A stretch of 7,965 nt of DNA from an uncultured Oscillospiraceae bacterium (GTDB lineage: Bacteria > Bacillota > Clostridia > Oscillospirales > Oscillospiraceae), in contig CAKTEB010000096.1 of assembly GCA_934546685.1 (NCBI GenBank), positions 1-7,965 of the forward strand. The letters are read 5' to 3'. Shown one piece after another: positions 6,397 to 7,965 of this stretch. The position numbers and the translations under genes are program-made. The stretch's first letter is position 1. Each line of letters starts with the position of its first letter. The notes beneath the pieces were generated by a model. The model was not told the DNA's origin. It made no database searches and saw nothing but the letters and a program-made list of their open reading frames with translations.

Positions 6397-7710
6397 TTAA
6401 TTCTTCTTGGCGGAGGCCGCGCGGACCTTCACCTTGGCGTTCTTAAAGCTCTGGACCAGGGGAATCCGGGCCGGGCAGATATAGGCGCAGGAGCCGCACT
6501 CGATGCAATCGGAGACGTTCCGCCGATTGAGCTCCTCGACGTTGTCCTTCCGCTCTGCCTGATAGAGGTACAGGGGCATCAGGTGCATGGGACATACGCC
6601 GACGCACCGGCCGCAGCGGATGCAGTGGGGGGTATCGACCTCCACCCTGGCCTTTTTCGTCAGGCAGGTCACGGCGTTGGTGCCCTTAATGACCGGTACG
6701 CTGAGGTCGAACTGGGTCATGCCCATCATGGGGCCGCCGGTAAGTACCTTATAGGGCTCCTCGGAAAAGCCCTCTGCCGCCTGGATCAGGTCGCTGAGAG
6801 GCGTGCCGATGGGGGCGATGAAGTTCTTGGGGCTCTTGATGGCCTCGCCGGTGACGGTGACGCCGCGCCGAACCAGAGGCATGCCCTCATATACCGCATC
6901 ATAGATGGCCGCGCAGGTGGCCGCGTTGAACACGCCGCAGCCCACCGCCGCGGGGAGGCCGCCGGGAGGCACCTGCCGTCCGGTGATGGTCTGGATCAGC
7001 TGCTTCTCCGCGCCCTGGGGGTACCGGGTCTTCAGCACCTGAACCACCACGTCTCCCCCGGCGGGACATTTCTCCTGAAGGACGGAAATGGCAGTCTTCT
7101 TGTTGGCCTCAATGCCAATATAGCCCTTGCTGAGGCCGAAGATCCGAAGGAGGATCCTGAGGCCGCCGATCACCCGATCCGGAGTTTCCCGCAGGAGCCG
7201 GTCGTCAGAGGTGATATAGGGCTCGCACTCCGCGGCGTTTACAATAATGGTATCCAGCTTGCCTGCGCCGCTGGAGATCTTCACATCCGTGGGGAATGTA
7301 GCGCCGCCCATACCGGCGATGCCGGCCTCGTGGATGATGGCCGTCAGCTCCTCTGCGGTCAGGCTGTCCACATTCTCTCTGGGCCCGATGCTCTCGCAGA
7401 GCGTATTCTGCATGTCATTTTCAATGACCACGGACATGACATTCGTTCCGTTGGGATGGGGCCGGGCCTCCACAGCCAGGACCTTTCCGGAAACAGAAGC
7501 ATGGATCGGGACGCAGAGCCCCGTATTATCGCCGATTTTCTGTCCTACTGTCACCAGGTCGCCCTTCTTCACCAGGGGCTTGCAGGGCGCACCAATGTGC
7601 ATGCTCATGGGGATCACCACAGTTTTGGGCGCCGGAAGGGCCTCTATGGCCATCTCGCTGGACAGGGCTTTTTTATCGTTGGGATGCACCCCACCGAAAA
7701 AACCAGCCAT
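6397..7710 (-). CDS. rnfC: Rnf electron transport complex subunit RnfC (NADH/NAD+-side FMN and Fe-S protein)
   Basis: RnfC is the peripheral cytoplasmic subunit where NAD+ is reduced. It resembles the NADH-binding subunit of complex I. The protein has 437 residues from ATG 7710. An N-terminal barrel-sandwich domain starts at GGVHP (6-10) and includes ASVSGKV (71-77). The nucleotide/FMN-binding region includes GMGGATFPTDVK (133-144) and NAAECEPYI (158-166). Two [4Fe-4S] motifs follow: C363-x2-C366-x2-C369-x3-C373 and C402-x2-C405-x2-C408-x3-C412. The ATG at 7710 is preferred over an in-frame GTG at 7719, because AGAGG (7723-7719) lies 8 nt before the ATG and the GTG overlaps that site. It is the first gene of the operon, behind the promoter and hairpin leader at 7739-7810. 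Confidence 0.96.
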   Translation of the reverse strand: MAGFFGGVHPNDKKALSSEMAIEALPAPKTVVIPMSMHIGAPCKPLVKKGDLVTVGQKIGDNTGLCVPIHASVSGKVLAVEARPHPNGTNVMSVVIENDMQNTLCESIGPRENVDSLTAEELTAIIHEAGIAGMGGATFPTDVKISSGAGKLDTIIVNAAECEPYITSDDRLLRETPDRVIGGLRILLRIFGLSKGYIGIEANKKTAISVLQEKCPAGGDVVVQVLKTRYPQGAEKQLIQTITGRQVPPGGLPAAVGCGVFNAATCAAIYDAVYEGMPLVRRGVTVTGEAIKSPKNFIAPIGTPLSDLIQAAEGFSEEPYKVLTGGPMMGMTQFDLSVPVIKGTNAVTCLTKKARVEVDTPHCIRCGRCVGVCPMHLMPLYLYQAERKDNVEELNRRNVSDCIECGSCAYICPARIPLVQSFKNAKVKVRAASAKKN

Positions 7711-7738
7711 ACTCTTCACCTCTCAAATTTCATCTGTC

Positions 7739-7767
7739 TGCGCCGAAATTAGTTAGAAGACGGCGCA
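7739..7767 (-). promoter_or_regulatory. Hairpin in the rnf mRNA leader
   Basis: The sequences TGCGCCG (7739-7745) and CGGCGCA (7761-7767) form a perfect 7-bp stem with a 15-nt AT-rich loop. On the - strand it lies within the predicted leader, between the expected transcription start (about 7774) and the rnfC ribosome-binding site (7723-7719). The stem ends 15 nt before that site. It has no U-tract, so it is not a terminator. It may stabilise the 5' end or be a protein-binding site; neither role is shown. Confidence 0.5.
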
Positions 7768-7780
7768 ACTCAACTAAATT

Positions 7781-7810
7781 ATCATAACACGTTCCATACC
7801 AGTTTGTCCA
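7781..7810 (-). promoter_or_regulatory. Promoter of the rnf operon (extended -10)
   Basis: On the - strand, TGGACA (7810 to 7805) is a 5-of-6 match to the -35 box. It is followed after 18 bp by TATGAT (7786 to 7781). A TG dinucleotide one base before the -10 makes this an extended -10 promoter. The predicted start is near 7774, giving a leader of about 64 nt to rnfC. It is the only convincing promoter upstream of rnfC in this window, and it diverges from the tRNA promoter. Confidence 0.7.
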
Positions 7811-7814
7811 CAAT

Positions 7815-7840
7815 AATTTTCTGGCGGTGCGCAGAAAATT
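7815..7840. repeat. Perfect inverted repeat between the divergent rnf and tRNA promoters
   Basis: The arms AATTTTCTG (7815-7823) and CAGAAAATT (7832-7840) are exact reverse complements separated by 8 bp. The element ends 4 bp upstream of the rnf -35 box on one side and 14 bp upstream of the tRNA -35 box on the other. The arms are AT-rich, so as RNA this would be a weak hairpin; as DNA it looks like a symmetric protein-binding site. No known operator family was recognised. Confidence 0.55.
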
Positions 7841-7854
7841 TTTTCATTTTCCTC

Positions 7855-7883
7855 TTGCATTTTACGCTCTTCCGTGCTATAAT
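7855..7883 (+). promoter_or_regulatory. Promoter of the tRNA-Gly gene
   Basis: TTGCAT (7855-7860) and a perfect TATAAT (7878-7883) are separated by exactly 17 bp. The -10 box ends 12 bp before the first base of the mature tRNA, so the 5' leader removed by RNase P would be only about 5 nt. The T-rich stretch just upstream (7837-7850) could act as an UP element, as is common for stable-RNA promoters. Confidence 0.85.
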
Positions 7884-7895
7884 CATTCTCACATT

Positions 7896-7965
7896 GCGGG
7901 TGTAGTTCAATGGCAGAACATCAGCTTCCCAAGCTGAATACAGGGGTTCGATTCCCCCCACCCGC
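7896..7965 (+). tRNA. tRNA-Gly, anticodon CCC (3' end cut by the window edge)
   Basis: The cloverleaf is complete except for the extreme 3' end. The acceptor stem is GCGGGTG / CACCCGC, with seven perfect pairs. The D arm is GTTC-7 nt-GAAC with GG in the loop. The anticodon arm TCAGC / GCTGA has loop TTCCCAA, giving anticodon CCC at 7928-7930, which reads GGG. The T arm carries the standard TTCGATT loop. The first T-stem pair (7942 with 7958) is A-C, leaving four G-C pairs. The window stops after acceptor position 72, so the discriminator base and any encoded CCA cannot be seen. The gene diverges from the rnf operon. Confidence 0.95.

Noticed and set aside
7711..7719. Upstream GTG start for RnfC at 7719.
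   Set aside because: The GTG overlaps the AGAGG site that serves ATG 7710, and the family N-terminus (GFFGGVHP) follows directly after the ATG.
7716..7733. A five-residue leader frame (ATG to TGA) in front of rnfC.
   Set aside because: It has no ribosome-binding site and no run of a single regulatory amino acid, so nothing supports attenuation.
5872..7752. A 626-codon open frame on the + strand, antisense to rnfC and part of rnfD.
   Set aside because: It mirrors confident - strand genes in GC-rich DNA, its translation is His/Gly/Ala/Asp-rich with no recognisable domain, and no promoter or ribosome-binding site precedes it. It is a coding shadow.
7804..7812. TTGTCCACA, one base different from a DnaA box, overlapping the rnf -35 box.
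   Set aside because: A single imperfect copy with no cluster of boxes, and no dnaA or dnaN nearby; chance is the simplest explanation.

Overview
The window looks like chromosomal DNA of an anaerobic, GC-rich Firmicute of the class Clostridia. An Oscillospiraceae-type gut fermenter is the best guess. The reasons are the rnfCDGEAB gene order typical of clostridial Rnf complexes, strong AAGGAGG ribosome-binding sites, sigma-A-type promoters, a lipobox-bearing amino-acid-binding lipoprotein, and GC-rich coding DNA beside AT-rich spacers. This placement is an inference; no taxonomic marker gene is present.

Layout, left to right. Positions 1-107 hold two hairpins. One (72-100) terminates the leftward amino-acid transporter operon. 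The other (39-64) has a T-tract only on the + strand and may end a rightward gene outside the window. Positions 108-2473 (- strand) encode a three-gene polar amino acid ABC importer: binding lipoprotein, permease and ATPase in transcription order. It has its own promoter at 2547-2575, and a stable hairpin separates the binding protein from the permease. Positions 2474-2767 are a spacer with that promoter, a 23-bp palindrome and the terminator of the next operon. Positions 2768-7710 (- strand) carry a complete six-gene Rnf operon, rnfC-D-G-E-A-B, with a promoter and a structured leader at 7711-7810. On the + strand, diverging from rnf, is a tRNA-Gly(CCC) gene with a near-consensus promoter. It runs to the last base of the window, with its discriminator and 3' end outside.

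How the genes work together. Rnf is a membrane ferredoxin:NAD+ oxidoreductase that couples electron flow from reduced ferredoxin to NAD+ with export of Na+ or H+. All six subunits appear intact, with their expected Fe-S cysteine sets and covalent-FMN motifs, so the complex should be functional if a flavin transferase (ApbE type) is encoded elsewhere. The ABC importer probably supplies glutamine or a related polar amino acid. Its placement next to rnf is not evidence of shared regulation, because each operon has its own promoter and terminator.

I see no mobile element, CRISPR array, defence gene or unknown multi-gene system. The points worth a second look are in non-coding DNA: an inverted repeat between the divergent tRNA and rnf promoters, a hairpin in the rnf leader, a palindrome after the rnf terminator, and a regular alternation of two translational-coupling devices along the rnf operon.
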